Assembly: GCA_029858965.1 (NCBI GenBank)
Contig: JAOUDZ010000031.1
Span: 1 to 44,933, forward strand
From: Cyclobacteriaceae bacterium
GTDB lineage: Bacteria; Bacteroidota; Bacteroidia; Cytophagales; Cyclobacteriaceae
Direction of reading: 5' to 3'
DNA: 44,933 bases
This document shows positions 33,751 to 42,954 of the stretch, piece after piece. A program made the translations under genes and the position numbers. The notes beneath the pieces are model-generated. The model did not search any database and had not been told where the DNA came from. It worked only from the letters and a program-made list of their open reading frames with translations. Within the stretch, counting starts at the first letter, position 1, and each line of letters begins with the position of its first letter.

Positions 33751-35124
33751 ATGGATTCTTACCCATCAAGTTCAGCATTGGTAAAAAAATACGATGTTCC
33801 AACGCCGCGTTATACAAGTTACCCCACGGTGCCGTATTGGGATGTAGATTCATTTTCCGTGGGTAAATGGGAAGCCGCGGTCAGGAATACATTTGAAGCG
33901 TCCAACGATGATAAAGGAATCAGTCTGTATATACATCTGCCATTTTGTGAAAGTTTGTGTACCTATTGCGCATGCACAACCAGAATTACGAAAAATCATA
34001 AGGTAGAGATTCCATACATACAAGCGATCCTCAAAGAATGGGATCATTATAAAAAGATCTTTGGAAAGACACCCATAATCCGTGAAATACATCTGGGTGG
34101 GGGAACCCCCACTTATTTCAGCCCACAGAACCTCCGTTGGTTGATTACCTATCTACTGGAGGATGTAGTTGTACACAAAGAATTTGAATTTGGTTTTGAA
34201 GGCCATCCAAACAATACGACCCAAGAACATTTGCAGGCATTACACGATGTAGGATTCACCCGTGTAAGTTTTGGGGTGCAGGACCTGGATGAAAAAGTCC
34301 AACGGACGATACACAGAATACAGCCGTTTGAAAGCCTTGAAAAAGCAACACTTGAGGCCAGAAGAATAGGCTATGAATCGGTAAGTTTTGATCTGATCTA
34401 TGGACTACCCTTTCAGAATCCATCCACAATTTCAGACACCATTGAAAAAGTGCTTACGTTGAAACCCGATCGGATAGCCTTCTACAGCTATGCGCACGTA
34501 CCGTGGCTTAAGCCAGGGCAACGTGGCTATGAAGATAATGACCTGCCTTCTGAGGTTTTGAAGAGGCAGTTGTACGAGGTCGGCAGAAGTAAGCTCAAAA
34601 GTGCCGGCTATGTTGACATTGGCATGGATCATTTTGCATTGCCACAGGATTCCTTGTATGGAGCTCATATCGCTGGTACGCTACACCGGAACTTCATGGG
34701 ATATACCACATCCAATACTGATTTACTAATCGGGCTAGGTGCCTCCGCTATAAGCGATGCTCGTCACGGCTATGCACAAAATGAGAAAAAGGTGGAAGTG
34801 TATTTGCAGAATATCATGAGTTCCGGATCAGCGATTTTCAAAGGACATATACTTACGGATGTAGACCTGTTGTTGAAGGAATGCATACTTCAGATATGCT
34901 GCCAGGGTAAGTTGAGCCAAGGTTTGTTAAACCAGGTGGTAGATCCTCCTATCCTGGTGACGTTACAAGAAATGGAACAGGAGGGTATTCTTGAGTTATT
35001 TGAGGAAGGAGGCCTAAAAGTAACGGCAGCCGGGCACCCCTTTATTCGGAATATTTGCAGTGTCTTTGATAAGAGAATGAATAAGCAAGAAAGTCATCAG
35101 CAAGTTTTTAGTAAGGCTATTTGA
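33751..35124 (+). CDS. hemN: Oxygen-independent coproporphyrinogen III oxidase HemN
   Basis: A 457-residue radical-SAM enzyme, the same length as E. coli HemN. The cluster motif is CESLCTYCAC, with the fourth Cys that distinguishes true HemN from HemW-like proteins. It is followed by the GGGTPTYFSPQNL loop, SFGVQDLDEKVQRTIHRIQP and FDLIYGLPFQ. It makes protoporphyrinogen for haem without oxygen. It lies after ccoS with its own FNR-like box, a common partnership because haem supply and cbb3 oxidase are both needed at low oxygen. Confidence 0.95.
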   Translation: MDSYPSSSALVKKYDVPTPRYTSYPTVPYWDVDSFSVGKWEAAVRNTFEASNDDKGISLYIHLPFCESLCTYCACTTRITKNHKVEIPYIQAILKEWDHYKKIFGKTPIIREIHLGGGTPTYFSPQNLRWLITYLLEDVVVHKEFEFGFEGHPNNTTQEHLQALHDVGFTRVSFGVQDLDEKVQRTIHRIQPFESLEKATLEARRIGYESVSFDLIYGLPFQNPSTISDTIEKVLTLKPDRIAFYSYAHVPWLKPGQRGYEDNDLPSEVLKRQLYEVGRSKLKSAGYVDIGMDHFALPQDSLYGAHIAGTLHRNFMGYTTSNTDLLIGLGASAISDARHGYAQNEKKVEVYLQNIMSSGSAIFKGHILTDVDLLLKECILQICCQGKLSQGLLNQVVDPPILVTLQEMEQEGILELFEEGGLKVTAAGHPFIRNICSVFDKRMNKQESHQQVFSKAI

Positions 35125-35129
35125 TGATT

Positions 35130-35146
35130 TGTTTGTTTTCCAAACA
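35130..35146. terminator. Possible weak terminator between hemN and sulfatase
   Basis: TGTTTG (35130-35135) pairs with CAAACA (35141-35146) across a five-base loop between convergent genes. The stem is short and there is no clear U-tract, so the assignment is tentative. Confidence 0.3.
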
Positions 35147-35188
35147 GCTGTTTACCTGGGCATCTCAAAATTGCGCAATATTAGTATG

Positions 35189-36748
35189 CTAGTTAATAAA
35201 ATCCACCTGGGACCAGTCGCTTTCTATTGCATCATTTTGTTGCGGAAACCCCGGGGTACTTCGGCCATCCCGGATGTACTTTGTAAGCAATGCCTTTAGT
35301 TCCGCCACTTTTTCTGTGTGTGTTGCCTCAAGATTGGTAGTCTCTGCAGGATCTTCCATTAAGTTATACAATTGAATTTTTGGCAATGTATCAATGGCTG
35401 CATAGTCGTCAGGTTTCGGAAAGCTCCACCCGCCAGAGCCTGGGCACATGATCAGTTTCCATTCTGCTTTCCGAATAGCAAAGCTCCCATTCACCGAGTG
35501 GTGTATTGTAGCCTCCCGTAACGGATGATCAGATGACTGCTGGTTAAATAACGGAAGCAGGCTATAGCTGTCTTCCGCCTCACTGTCGGCCAAAGCATAT
35601 CCAATAATTTCAGCGCATGTCGCCATCAAATCTGTTGAGCATATGGTTTCATCGGAAACAATGCCTTTTTGTATTGTACCCGGCCACCTGGCGATAAAGG
35701 GCACGCGATGACCCCCTTCAAATATATCGGCTTTGTATCCTCTGAATTTGTAACTTGGATAATGCCCCTTTTCTTCCAATTCATCCGTGCCCGCATATGG
35801 CGCACACCCATTGTCACTGGTAAAAATTAACAACGTATTGCCTTCAATTCCTGCCTCCTTCACGGCGGTCATTAACTGCCCCATATAATCATCAATCATC
35901 ATAACGAAATCAGCGTACGGGTTAAGCCCGCTTTTATCTTGCCATTCTTTGGTTGGCAGGATGGGCGTGTGGGGCGAGGGTAATGCCAGGTAAAGAAAAA
36001 AAGGCTGGTCTTCTTTGGCGCGTTGTTTTATGTGTGCGATCGCCCGGCGAAAGAAATTTGGGGTAACATCCGCATGATCAAAGTCGCTTGCCGTCGGTCC
36101 TTCTCTCCACCACGAGTATTTCCCTGTATTGACAGTTGTTGTATCCGGTAACGCTGTTACTTTTCCGTTTTCAACATATACATACGGGGACATGTCCAAC
36201 GATGCGGCATGTCCATATGCATAGTCGAAGCCTACCTCATTGGGTGAATGGGTAATCGGACTTGCATAGTCGATGTTATCAAAATCTATCTTCGACGGGT
36301 TATCTCCTTCTTTCTGAATGTTTTTCGAAGCCCAATCCCATCCAAGATGCCATTTTCCCATAAAAGCAGTATGGTAGTTTCGCTGTTTTAGCATGGATGC
36401 AACGGTGGTCCTGGTAGCTGGAATCAAAGCCTTTGAGTTTCCTTCCAGGACTCCGCTCTTAAGGCGTGATCGCCAACTGTACCGCCCGGTAAGTATTCCA
36501 TAACGGGTTGGTGAACAAACGGCGGAGGATGTATGGGCATCAGTAAACTTAATACCTTCAGAAGCCAACCGGTCGATATTGGGTGTATTTATTTTACTGT
36601 TTTCATTGAAAGCGGATATATCGCCATACCCTAAATCATCTGCTAACACGTAGATGATATTTGGTAGCTTTGTTTCCTTTCTATCGCCGGTGCAGTTGAC
36701 CAAACATTGAAGCGAAATCAGGCAAAAAAGACCAAGACAGTACTTCAT
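35189..36748 (-). CDS. Arylsulfatase-like sulfatase lipoprotein
   Basis: From the ATG at 36746-36748 the protein has 519 residues and a lipoprotein signal (lipobox LVNC, Cys19). An alkaline-phosphatase-fold sulfatase follows: metal-binding DD in YVLADDLGYGD, the formylglycine site CSPTR (Cys78) in a typical SSAVCSPTRYGILTGRY context, FMGKWHLGW and TSDNGCAPY. It hydrolyses sulfate esters in the periplasm or at the surface, after maturation by an anaerobic sulfatase-maturating enzyme not seen here. An upstream in-frame ATG (36799) would bury the signal peptide. It is convergent with hemN and has no polysaccharide genes next to it, so the substrate is open. Confidence 0.93.
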   Translation of the reverse strand: MKYCLGLFCLISLQCLVNCTGDRKETKLPNIIYVLADDLGYGDISAFNENSKINTPNIDRLASEGIKFTDAHTSSAVCSPTRYGILTGRYSWRSRLKSGVLEGNSKALIPATRTTVASMLKQRNYHTAFMGKWHLGWDWASKNIQKEGDNPSKIDFDNIDYASPITHSPNEVGFDYAYGHAASLDMSPYVYVENGKVTALPDTTTVNTGKYSWWREGPTASDFDHADVTPNFFRRAIAHIKQRAKEDQPFFLYLALPSPHTPILPTKEWQDKSGLNPYADFVMMIDDYMGQLMTAVKEAGIEGNTLLIFTSDNGCAPYAGTDELEEKGHYPSYKFRGYKADIFEGGHRVPFIARWPGTIQKGIVSDETICSTDLMATCAEIIGYALADSEAEDSYSLLPLFNQQSSDHPLREATIHHSVNGSFAIRKAEWKLIMCPGSGGWSFPKPDDYAAIDTLPKIQLYNLMEDPAETTNLEATHTEKVAELKALLTKYIRDGRSTPGFPQQNDAIESDWSQVDFIN

Positions 36749-37065
36749 GAGAGAAGTGGAGTGATTGATATTGGATTTGTTTTTCGGTTTTGGGTTCATG
36801 CTGCTTGGTCTTAATAGAAATATCCTGTTGCATTCTGTTCCAGGAACTAACTAAATTAAGAAACAAATAGTATAACGCAACCATGAGCCGGTCGTTATCA
36901 ACACCCCGCGTGCGTCCCTTCAGCTTTTTCAGTATTGGAAGTGAAGTAACAACGGCGGTAGATTCTTTTCGGTATGGGATATTTGCATAGCTCAAAACAG
37001 CATTGCTTTAAGATCAGTTTTGTCTTGGGAAACAGTATAGTAAAGCACTGCCCTGTTTGACATCA
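36749..37065. other. Intergenic region between sulfatase and carbonic anhydrase genes
   Basis: These 317 bases lie upstream of the leftward sulfatase and downstream of the leftward carbonic anhydrase. I see no gene, no TGA-N6-TCA box and no strong terminator hairpin. The sulfatase promoter must be here. Confidence 0.4.
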
Positions 37066-37737
37066 TTAGTTTACAGACTCTTTTTCTATCAGGGTTTCTG
37101 CCGTGACAATCTCAGCGTCAAAAAAATCAACCTTTCCGGTTTCCACGTCGTACATCCCTCCAATGAGCTCGATCTCCCCCTGTTCGATCATCCTTTTAAG
37201 GATGGGACTGTGTTCCAGAATCTGTTTTTTAGTGATGCGTACATTGAGTGAAGCCACTTTTTCCACAAACTCGGAATTACCTGCATTCCTGTCCAACTTT
37301 ATTGTTTTTTCAGCATCTATAGCAGGTTTCACTTTATCCAGTAGTGCGGAAAGGTTGCCCATTTTTACACCATCGCAGGCGCCTTTTATGGCGCCACACT
37401 TTGTGTGCCCGAGAACCACGACTATTTTTGCTCCAGCTACCTTGCAGGCGAACTCCATGCTGCCGAGGATATCTTCGTTTTGGATGTTGCCCGCTATTCG
37501 AATACTGAATACATCACCCAGACCTTGATCAAAAATCAGCTCTGCAGAAGTACGCGAATCAATACAACTCAGGATCACAGCAAAGGGATGTTGCCCATCA
37601 GATGTTTCATTTACCTGTTGCAACAGGTTCCGGTTCATTTTCAGGTTATCCACAAATCTATTATTGCCTTCCTTTAGGAGTTCTATCGCATTTGCAGGAG
37701 TAATCGCATCCCTCAACTCTTTTGTTAATGTTTTCAT
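37066..37737 (-). CDS. Beta-class carbonic anhydrase
   Basis: A 223-residue enzyme with the beta-carbonic anhydrase zinc site. Cys58 and the Asp60/Arg62 dyad sit in LSCIDSRTSAELIFDQGLGD; His111 and Cys114 in VVLGHTKCGAIKGACDG. It interconverts carbon dioxide and bicarbonate in the cytoplasm. The SulP-type transporter gene is 31 bases upstream on the same strand, so the pair probably handles bicarbonate uptake and use. No signal peptide is present. Confidence 0.96.
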   Translation of the reverse strand: MKTLTKELRDAITPANAIELLKEGNNRFVDNLKMNRNLLQQVNETSDGQHPFAVILSCIDSRTSAELIFDQGLGDVFSIRIAGNIQNEDILGSMEFACKVAGAKIVVVLGHTKCGAIKGACDGVKMGNLSALLDKVKPAIDAEKTIKLDRNAGNSEFVEKVASLNVRITKKQILEHSPILKRMIEQGEIELIGGMYDVETGKVDFFDAEIVTAETLIEKESVN

Positions 37738-37768
37738 TATTGTTAATGTTTTATGTTTAAGATTTTGG

Positions 37769-39322
37769 TTAGTTTACAACAGGTTCAATGAAATTTATTT
37801 TTTCAACGGTGATGTTTTTGCTTTTGGCATTACTCTCAAAATCTTTTATTAGGTCAACAACATCAAAAGCAATTGATTTGGATTTTGAGCAATCAATAAT
37901 CACTTTTGAATCCGCCGGTATTGCCTGTAAGGAATCCATCACACTTGCTTTGTTAAAGAATGATACTTCCTGTGCCAGTTCTATGTGGTGTATTTCATGA
38001 CCGTCTTCCGTGGTGATGATATCTTTCAGATGGTGGGAGTTGCGGTAACTGTGACGCAAGGTGTAAAAGATGCCAAAGAGTATTCCTATTGAGATTCCTT
38101 TTAACAGATCGGTTGCCAAAATACCTATTATAGTGGCAACAAAAGGTATGAACTGTTCCCATCCCAATTTATACATTCTTCTGAAGAGCGATGGCTTTGC
38201 CAATTTGTAACCAACCACTAATAGTATGGCCGCTAAGCTTGCCAGCGGAATCATATTCAGGACGCTGGCAATTGAAATGGCGCTTATGAGCAGCAAAATA
38301 CCATGAAGAATAGCAGACATTTTGGTTTTACCGCCAAAGGCAATATTGGCTGAGCTTCGAACAATGACCTGGGTAATTGGTAAACCACCAATCAAACCGG
38401 AAATCACGTTTCCTAAACCCTGTGCTTTCAATTCTCTGTTGGTAGGGGTGATTCTTTTGAGCGGGTCAAGTTTGTCGGTCGCTTCAACGGATAATAGCGT
38501 TTCCAGGCTAGCCACAATGGCTATTACAATGGCTATTTTGTAAACCTCCAGGTTGCTCAGGACTGAAAAATCAGGTAAGGTAAATTGGGCCATGAAACCG
38601 GCAACGTCTTCGGGCACTGGAATACTCACCAGTTGATCGGCAGCCAAGTTGAAATTAAGTATGCCATTCTTGTATAGAAAATTCATTGCAATACCCAAGA
38701 CCACAACTACAACCGGACCTTGGATGAGTTGGAAAATCTTATGCCTTTTCACCAGCACTGTATCCCATAGTACCAGAATAGCTAACGACAGGACAGCAAT
38801 GATCACTGCCCCCGGCGTAAAATACTCGATGGCATTGATAATTTCAGAGAATGTATTTTCGCCATCTAATTGGAAAAGTGCAAAATCTCCTTCAACATCT
38901 TTGTCCCAGCCTAATGCGTGAGGTATTTGTTTCAGCACGATCAGCAGGCCAATGCCCGTGAGCATTCCTTTGATTACTGAAGAAGGAAAGAAGTAGGCGA
39001 TGAACCCTGCTTTGGCATATCCCAGCATGATCTGAATAATGCCTGCCAACACAACGGCAGTCAAAAAAGCCTCCCATGAACCGCCAAGCGAGGCGATGGA
39101 TGTAAACACGATAACAGCCAAGCCTGCGGCAGGACCACTAACACCCAAAGGGGAAGCGCTTACGGCACCTACTACGATACCACCAACTATACCTGCAATA
39201 ATGCCGGAAAACAAAGGAGCACCTGAAGCGAGTGCAATGCCCAGGCACAATGGAACAGCAACAAAAAAAACGACTATGCCGGCGGCAGAATCGTCGCCGA
39301 AGTCTTTAAATAAGTCTTTCAT
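37769..39322 (-). CDS. SulP-family anion transporter with STAS domain, probably bicarbonate
   Basis: A 517-residue protein with 10-14 hydrophobic segments in the SulP/SLC26 pattern (FFVAVPLCLGIALASGAPLFSG, GISGPAAGLAV-type motif at GVSGPAAGLAVIVF, ANIAFGGKTKMSAILHG). A C-terminal STAS domain follows from about residue 435 (VSFFNKASVMDSLQAIPADS, VIIDCSKSKSIAFDVVDLI). Sulfate is the namesake substrate, but linkage to carbonic anhydrase points to bicarbonate, as in BicA-like transporters. First gene of the two-gene operon. Confidence 0.92.
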   Translation of the reverse strand: MKDLFKDFGDDSAAGIVVFFVAVPLCLGIALASGAPLFSGIIAGIVGGIVVGAVSASPLGVSGPAAGLAVIVFTSIASLGGSWEAFLTAVVLAGIIQIMLGYAKAGFIAYFFPSSVIKGMLTGIGLLIVLKQIPHALGWDKDVEGDFALFQLDGENTFSEIINAIEYFTPGAVIIAVLSLAILVLWDTVLVKRHKIFQLIQGPVVVVVLGIAMNFLYKNGILNFNLAADQLVSIPVPEDVAGFMAQFTLPDFSVLSNLEVYKIAIVIAIVASLETLLSVEATDKLDPLKRITPTNRELKAQGLGNVISGLIGGLPITQVIVRSSANIAFGGKTKMSAILHGILLLISAISIASVLNMIPLASLAAILLVVGYKLAKPSLFRRMYKLGWEQFIPFVATIIGILATDLLKGISIGILFGIFYTLRHSYRNSHHLKDIITTEDGHEIHHIELAQEVSFFNKASVMDSLQAIPADSKVIIDCSKSKSIAFDVVDLIKDFESNAKSKNITVEKINFIEPVVN

Positions 39323-39446
39323 TTATGATTTCTTTTAAGAAATTGATAATGGATTTTGCCAATTGAATTCGCGTCCTCAAGTGTAATGAATGCTTGCGAT
39401 GAGCTAATCACAAACCAAAAGTGCTGATACTAAATTGATGTGAATA

Positions 39447-39812
39447 CTAGCAGAAATGCATTTCAGGAGGTAGAAATGGAGGGTTAGCAGAAACCGACAG
39501 CAATGAATTATCACTTTCAAGAGAGGGCCTCAAAATTGAAGGAACGAAAAATGAAATGGTTGACACTTTGATGAAGGTATCATCGTCTTGCGGAGAATTA
39601 TCATCGGTATCCGATGATTCCTGATCATGGGATTGCTGGTCCGGCAAGTGTGAGCCTGACGTTTCCTCCTGATGAATGATTTCGTTAGTATCGGTAAACA
39701 GCAAGGCATCAGTATAGGAGGGAACTGTAAAGCATAATCCGAAGGCAAAGGACAGAATCAAGAGGAATCTGGCTTTTTCCTTCACTTTTTCCGCCCTTTC
39801 AAGGATATTCAT
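39447..39812 (-). CDS. Small membrane or secreted protein of unknown function
   Basis: Starting at the ATG at 39810-39812 the protein has 121 residues: a short charged N-terminus, one hydrophobic stretch (FLLILSFAFGLCFTVPSYTDA) that could be a signal peptide, then a very acidic, Ser/His/Gln-rich segment (HQEETSGSHLPDQQSHDQ and DDNSPQDDD), and a C-terminus ending PPFLPPEMHFC. An upstream ATG (39848) is possible. I do not recognise a family. It lies on the same strand as and upstream of the SulP gene, with 124 bases between, and is preceded by a long palindrome. Confidence 0.5.
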   Translation of the reverse strand: MNILERAEKVKEKARFLLILSFAFGLCFTVPSYTDALLFTDTNEIIHQEETSGSHLPDQQSHDQESSDTDDNSPQDDDTFIKVSTISFFVPSILRPSLESDNSLLSVSANPPFLPPEMHFC

Positions 39813-39881
39813 ATAAACACGAAATAATAGTAATACTATCATACGCAATATTAACGCTTTTATCCGAGATTGGTTCCGAAC

Positions 39882-39903
39882 ATTTGAGAATTGTTTCTCA
39901 AAT
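39882..39903. repeat. 9-bp perfect palindrome, operator-like
   Basis: ATTTGAGAA (39882-39890) and TTCTCAAAT (39895-39903) form a perfect inverted repeat around TTGT. No U-tract follows on either strand. It lies 34-91 bases upstream of the small acidic protein gene, so a dimeric regulator site is more likely than a terminator. Confidence 0.55.
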
Positions 39904-40024
39904 CATGCCTTCGTGCAGGATTGGCCCAGCAGGCTTGGTTCCCCTGCATTTACATAGCGGTTACTCTTTTGCCCCGGAAGTTGGGTCCATCCGGGAAGAT
40001 TCACCTCACGTAGTATTGCTTCGT

Positions 40025-40408
40025 TTAGTACATGGTATTTCCATTGGCAGTCGTCTCCGGAATCTGCTGGACAGCGTCCCAGTGTTCTACAATTTTGTTG
40101 TTTTTATCAAAGCGGAAAAAGTCCATCGTAACATATTGGTCGTTTCCAGGCCAGGTCTGATGTGTATGTATGGCTACCAGGTCGTCCTGGGCAACGGCCC
40201 TGACAAACGAGATACTTTTATCCGGGTATTCTATGCGCATTCGTTCAAAGTATTCAATAAATGCGTCGATACCATTCCCGACCAGCGGATTGTGTTGAAT
40301 GTATTGATCACCAACATACAATTCGGTTGCAAGTCGGGGTTTCCCTTCGTAGGCCATCTTGTAAAAGGCGATGGCATTTGCTTTGTTTCGTTCAGGCTGA
40401 TCTGCCAT
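40025..40408 (-). CDS. NTF2/SnoaL-like protein
   Basis: A 127-residue protein with the cone-shaped NTF2-like fold of the SnoaL polyketide-cyclase group: ANAIAFYKMAYEGKPRLATE, YVGDQYIQHNPLVGNGIDAF, VAIHTHQTWPGN and VTMDFFRFDKNNKIVEHWDA. Such proteins are small cyclases, isomerases or ligand-binding proteins; the substrate is not predictable. It lies downstream of the DinB gene on the same strand. Confidence 0.85.
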   Translation of the reverse strand: MADQPERNKANAIAFYKMAYEGKPRLATELYVGDQYIQHNPLVGNGIDAFIEYFERMRIEYPDKSISFVRAVAQDDLVAIHTHQTWPGNDQYVTMDFFRFDKNNKIVEHWDAVQQIPETTANGNTMY

Positions 40409-40463
40409 GGTTTTGATTTTTGAAAGGACAAGGTGTTTTCACTACAGGAATCTCATTTTTAAT

Positions 40464-41024
40464 TTATTTTACCTCCTTGCTTCTTGAAACTAATTCTTGC
40501 AGAACTTCTTTGGCTTGCTCCAAATGTCTTTGCTCGTGCGCAACAATGATGTCAAAAGCCGTCTCCAGCCGGTAGACAACATTGCCATTGGCAGGGGAGG
40601 CTATGACGATATGCTTGTCTGGCAGCGCCTGGCTTGCCTGTATCCTTTGTTTTAGCTCCGCTTGATGCTTTTCAAAGTTGGCCAATATCGTTCCCGGTAC
40701 TTTGCCCGTGCTGGGTTCCCAGATTGGAAAGGTTTTCATTTTCTTTCTTCTGGCGGGGTCTACAGCCTTTAATACGGTCTTGCCAAATAGATTCACGATG
40801 AATCCGATTCTCCCAATCCATGGTGTTTTGTATTTTCCTTCGTGTAATGCAGCTAGTATCGGATAATAACTTTCATTGATTATTATCAGATGTTCGATAT
40901 TCTGCGCAATACTCCACGTGTCCGGATTCGGCTTCCAGTTTAGTTGTTCGGTTGTAAGGTCGGCAAAAGCTGAACTGAAATCTGTCGTTATCCGATCAAG
41001 TTTAGAAGTCCATTGTGCTGTCAT
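40464..41024 (-). CDS. DinB-family protein
   Basis: A 186-residue four-helix-bundle protein of the DinB/YfiT superfamily. The N-terminal part has LTTEQLNWKPNPDTWSIAQNIEHLI, with the first metal-ligand His in the helix. The C-terminal helix has ETAFDIIVAHEQRHLEQAKE with the HxxxH pattern. Members are metal-dependent, thiol-linked transferases or of unknown role. Its start overlaps the VOC gene stop (ATGA, 41021-41024), so the two are translationally coupled. Confidence 0.9.
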   Translation of the reverse strand: MTAQWTSKLDRITTDFSSAFADLTTEQLNWKPNPDTWSIAQNIEHLIIINESYYPILAALHEGKYKTPWIGRIGFIVNLFGKTVLKAVDPARRKKMKTFPIWEPSTGKVPGTILANFEKHQAELKQRIQASQALPDKHIVIASPANGNVVYRLETAFDIIVAHEQRHLEQAKEVLQELVSRSKEVK

Positions 41025-41473
41025 ACCCCGGTAACTTTCCCCGCCGGGGCAGCATACGCGGTTTCCTCGGGCACATCTGTGGCGCTTTCAAAAACCAGCT
41101 TATATCCATCCGGGTCAGAGAGCGACGTGGTCCATAGGCTATTCCTTACTACCGGTTGTGAAGCCGGAATTCCACGTTTGTGTACTTCATTATAAAAGGC
41201 CAGCGCATCCTCGCAGATGAAATAAATCGAAATGCCTTCACCCACTTTACCTTCGGGTACGTTCGTGTGTTGTCCCTGCGACCAGAATTCCTGCAACATC
41301 AGGGCAGCACCACCATGCTGAAGCCAGCACCAGCGAACCTTTTCATGATCAACCCATTTGTTGGTCATTTCGAAGCCGAGACCTTCGGTATAGTATTGGA
41401 TGGAGACATTCATGTCCGACACCCAGAAAAACGGTACAGCCTGCTTGATGTTTGATTTTTTTTTCGACTGCAT
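41021..41473 (-). CDS. VOC superfamily (glyoxalase/bleomycin-resistance-like) protein
   Basis: A 150-residue protein with the paired beta-alpha-beta-beta-beta modules of the vicinal oxygen chelate fold: AVPFFWVSDMNVSIQYYTEGLGFEM at the start and ISIYFICEDALAFYNEVHKRG, SLSDPDGYKLVFESA at the end. It may be a metal-dependent dioxygenase, isomerase or antibiotic-binding protein; conserved metal ligands are not obvious. It is the first gene of a two-gene unit with the DinB gene. Confidence 0.9.
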   Translation of the reverse strand: MQSKKKSNIKQAVPFFWVSDMNVSIQYYTEGLGFEMTNKWVDHEKVRWCWLQHGGAALMLQEFWSQGQHTNVPEGKVGEGISIYFICEDALAFYNEVHKRGIPASQPVVRNSLWTTSLSDPDGYKLVFESATDVPEETAYAAPAGKVTGV

Positions 41474-41733
41474 CTTATCTTTTATTACGTTACTTACTTC
41501 TTCACATTTGTGTAGTTTGTATCATGGTTGCTATTGGATTGGATCAACAGCAGGTTGCCTATTCAATGGTATGAATTTAACAGCAGTTATGAGAAAAGCC
41601 AACACAAATATGAAAATTAGGATGGCGCTTGACTTATTTTTAGATGCAGCTCAATCTTTCACGGCTAAAACGAATCGTGCACCATCTATCTTCGCTTGCA
41701 TAGGGGTCTTCAGCGACTGTATTGTCTTCCGGG

Positions 41734-42954
41734 TTAAAGCCATTTCTTAGTTTTGAAATAATACAGCATGCCAAGAAATACGCTGATAATGATTCCCCAA
41801 ACAGCAAAATAACCATAGTGCCATTTAAGTTCAGGCATATATTCAAAGTTCATACCATAGATGCCTGCAATGAACGTAAGGGGGATAAAAATAGTTGCCA
41901 CGGTCGTTAGGACTTTCATGGTTTCGTTCATCTTATGGCTAAGCGTTGAAAAGTATATATTGGTTAAGCTTTCCAGCGCAGCGTATGTCGCGCCAGCTTC
42001 TTCAATAGCATTTGTACAACTGTTCTTCAGATCTCTGAAATACTTTCTGTTTCTTTTATTGATGTACTGTGTCCGGTCTTTCAGTATATTGGTTAGGGCT
42101 TCCTTGAAAGGTGAAAGCGATTTTTTAATTTTATCGACATCTTTTTTATTCTTTTCAATAAGCAGGAGGGTCGACTGCTTGGGATTTGTGAGCGTCTCTC
42201 TTTCGATGAGTGTAACCTCATGGTTGACATAATCCAATGTTTCAAAATAATTATCGAGCGTGGCGTCCAGCAGCTGAAACAGCAAGAAATCGCATTCTCT
42301 TTTTCTGATTAACCCAAGATCTTCCCTCATCTTGTGGCGGATGTGATCGAAGTGATCACCCACTTCTTCCTGAAATGATACCACATAGTTCTTGCCCAGC
42401 ACAAAGGATAATTGCTCGATGTTCAGCCGCTGGTCTTCACCTTTTAAAATGGATTTAACACTAAAGTATATGTAATCGTCATAATCGTCCACTTTTGGGC
42501 GTTGGGTAGTATCCACTATTTGCCGGACGGTAAGCCTTTCCAAACGGAGCTTTTCACTGATTCTTTCAATCAAATCTACTTCATGGATACCGTGCACGTT
42601 GAGCCAGTAGTTATGACTTTGGTCGATAGTATCGATAAGGTGGTAGTCCCCGATCTTATCCGTTTCCACGCACGTATTTTCGTTGTATGTAAAAAGTTGA
42701 AGTTTGACTTCCTCCATCTTTTTTTCGCCAATGAAAGTGAGTTCGGTTTTTCCTTTGGCTTCACTTTTCAGCTTCGAATAGAAATTGAAATTGATGCCCG
42801 TAATGCTGCCCGTGATGTTGGTCAATGAACGTAAACTTTTAAGCAGGACTTCATCAGGATTCTTCAGGGCGTGTATCAGGTTACCTGGCTTAAAAGGTTC
42901 AAGCAGCTTTTCCGGTTTGAATGTTTTCTTGATTTTTTCCAGCATAATGGTCAT
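41734..42954 (-). CDS. corA: CorA-family magnesium/cobalt transporter
   Basis: A 406-residue protein with a large cytoplasmic N-terminal domain, long helices (about 250-340) and two C-terminal membrane helices. The first is followed by the invariant YGMNF signature (FIAGIYGMNFEYMPEL); the last helix precedes a Lys-rich end (YYFKTKKWL). It forms pentameric Mg2+/Co2+ channels gated by Mg2+. The N-terminus is longer than in compact CorA proteins. A second ATG three codons in (MLEKIKK) is an alternative start. Confidence 0.95.
   Translation of the reverse strand: MTIMLEKIKKTFKPEKLLEPFKPGNLIHALKNPDEVLLKSLRSLTNITGSITGINFNFYSKLKSEAKGKTELTFIGEKKMEEVKLQLFTYNENTCVETDKIGDYHLIDTIDQSHNYWLNVHGIHEVDLIERISEKLRLERLTVRQIVDTTQRPKVDDYDDYIYFSVKSILKGEDQRLNIEQLSFVLGKNYVVSFQEEVGDHFDHIRHKMREDLGLIRKRECDFLLFQLLDATLDNYFETLDYVNHEVTLIERETLTNPKQSTLLLIEKNKKDVDKIKKSLSPFKEALTNILKDRTQYINKRNRKYFRDLKNSCTNAIEEAGATYAALESLTNIYFSTLSHKMNETMKVLTTVATIFIPLTFIAGIYGMNFEYMPELKWHYGYFAVWGIIISVFLGMLYYFKTKKWL

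Noticed and set aside
39884-40423. 179-codon open frame opposite the NTF2-like gene
   Set aside because: The minus-strand NTF2/SnoaL motif is clear, and this frame runs through it and the palindrome without any recognisable domain.
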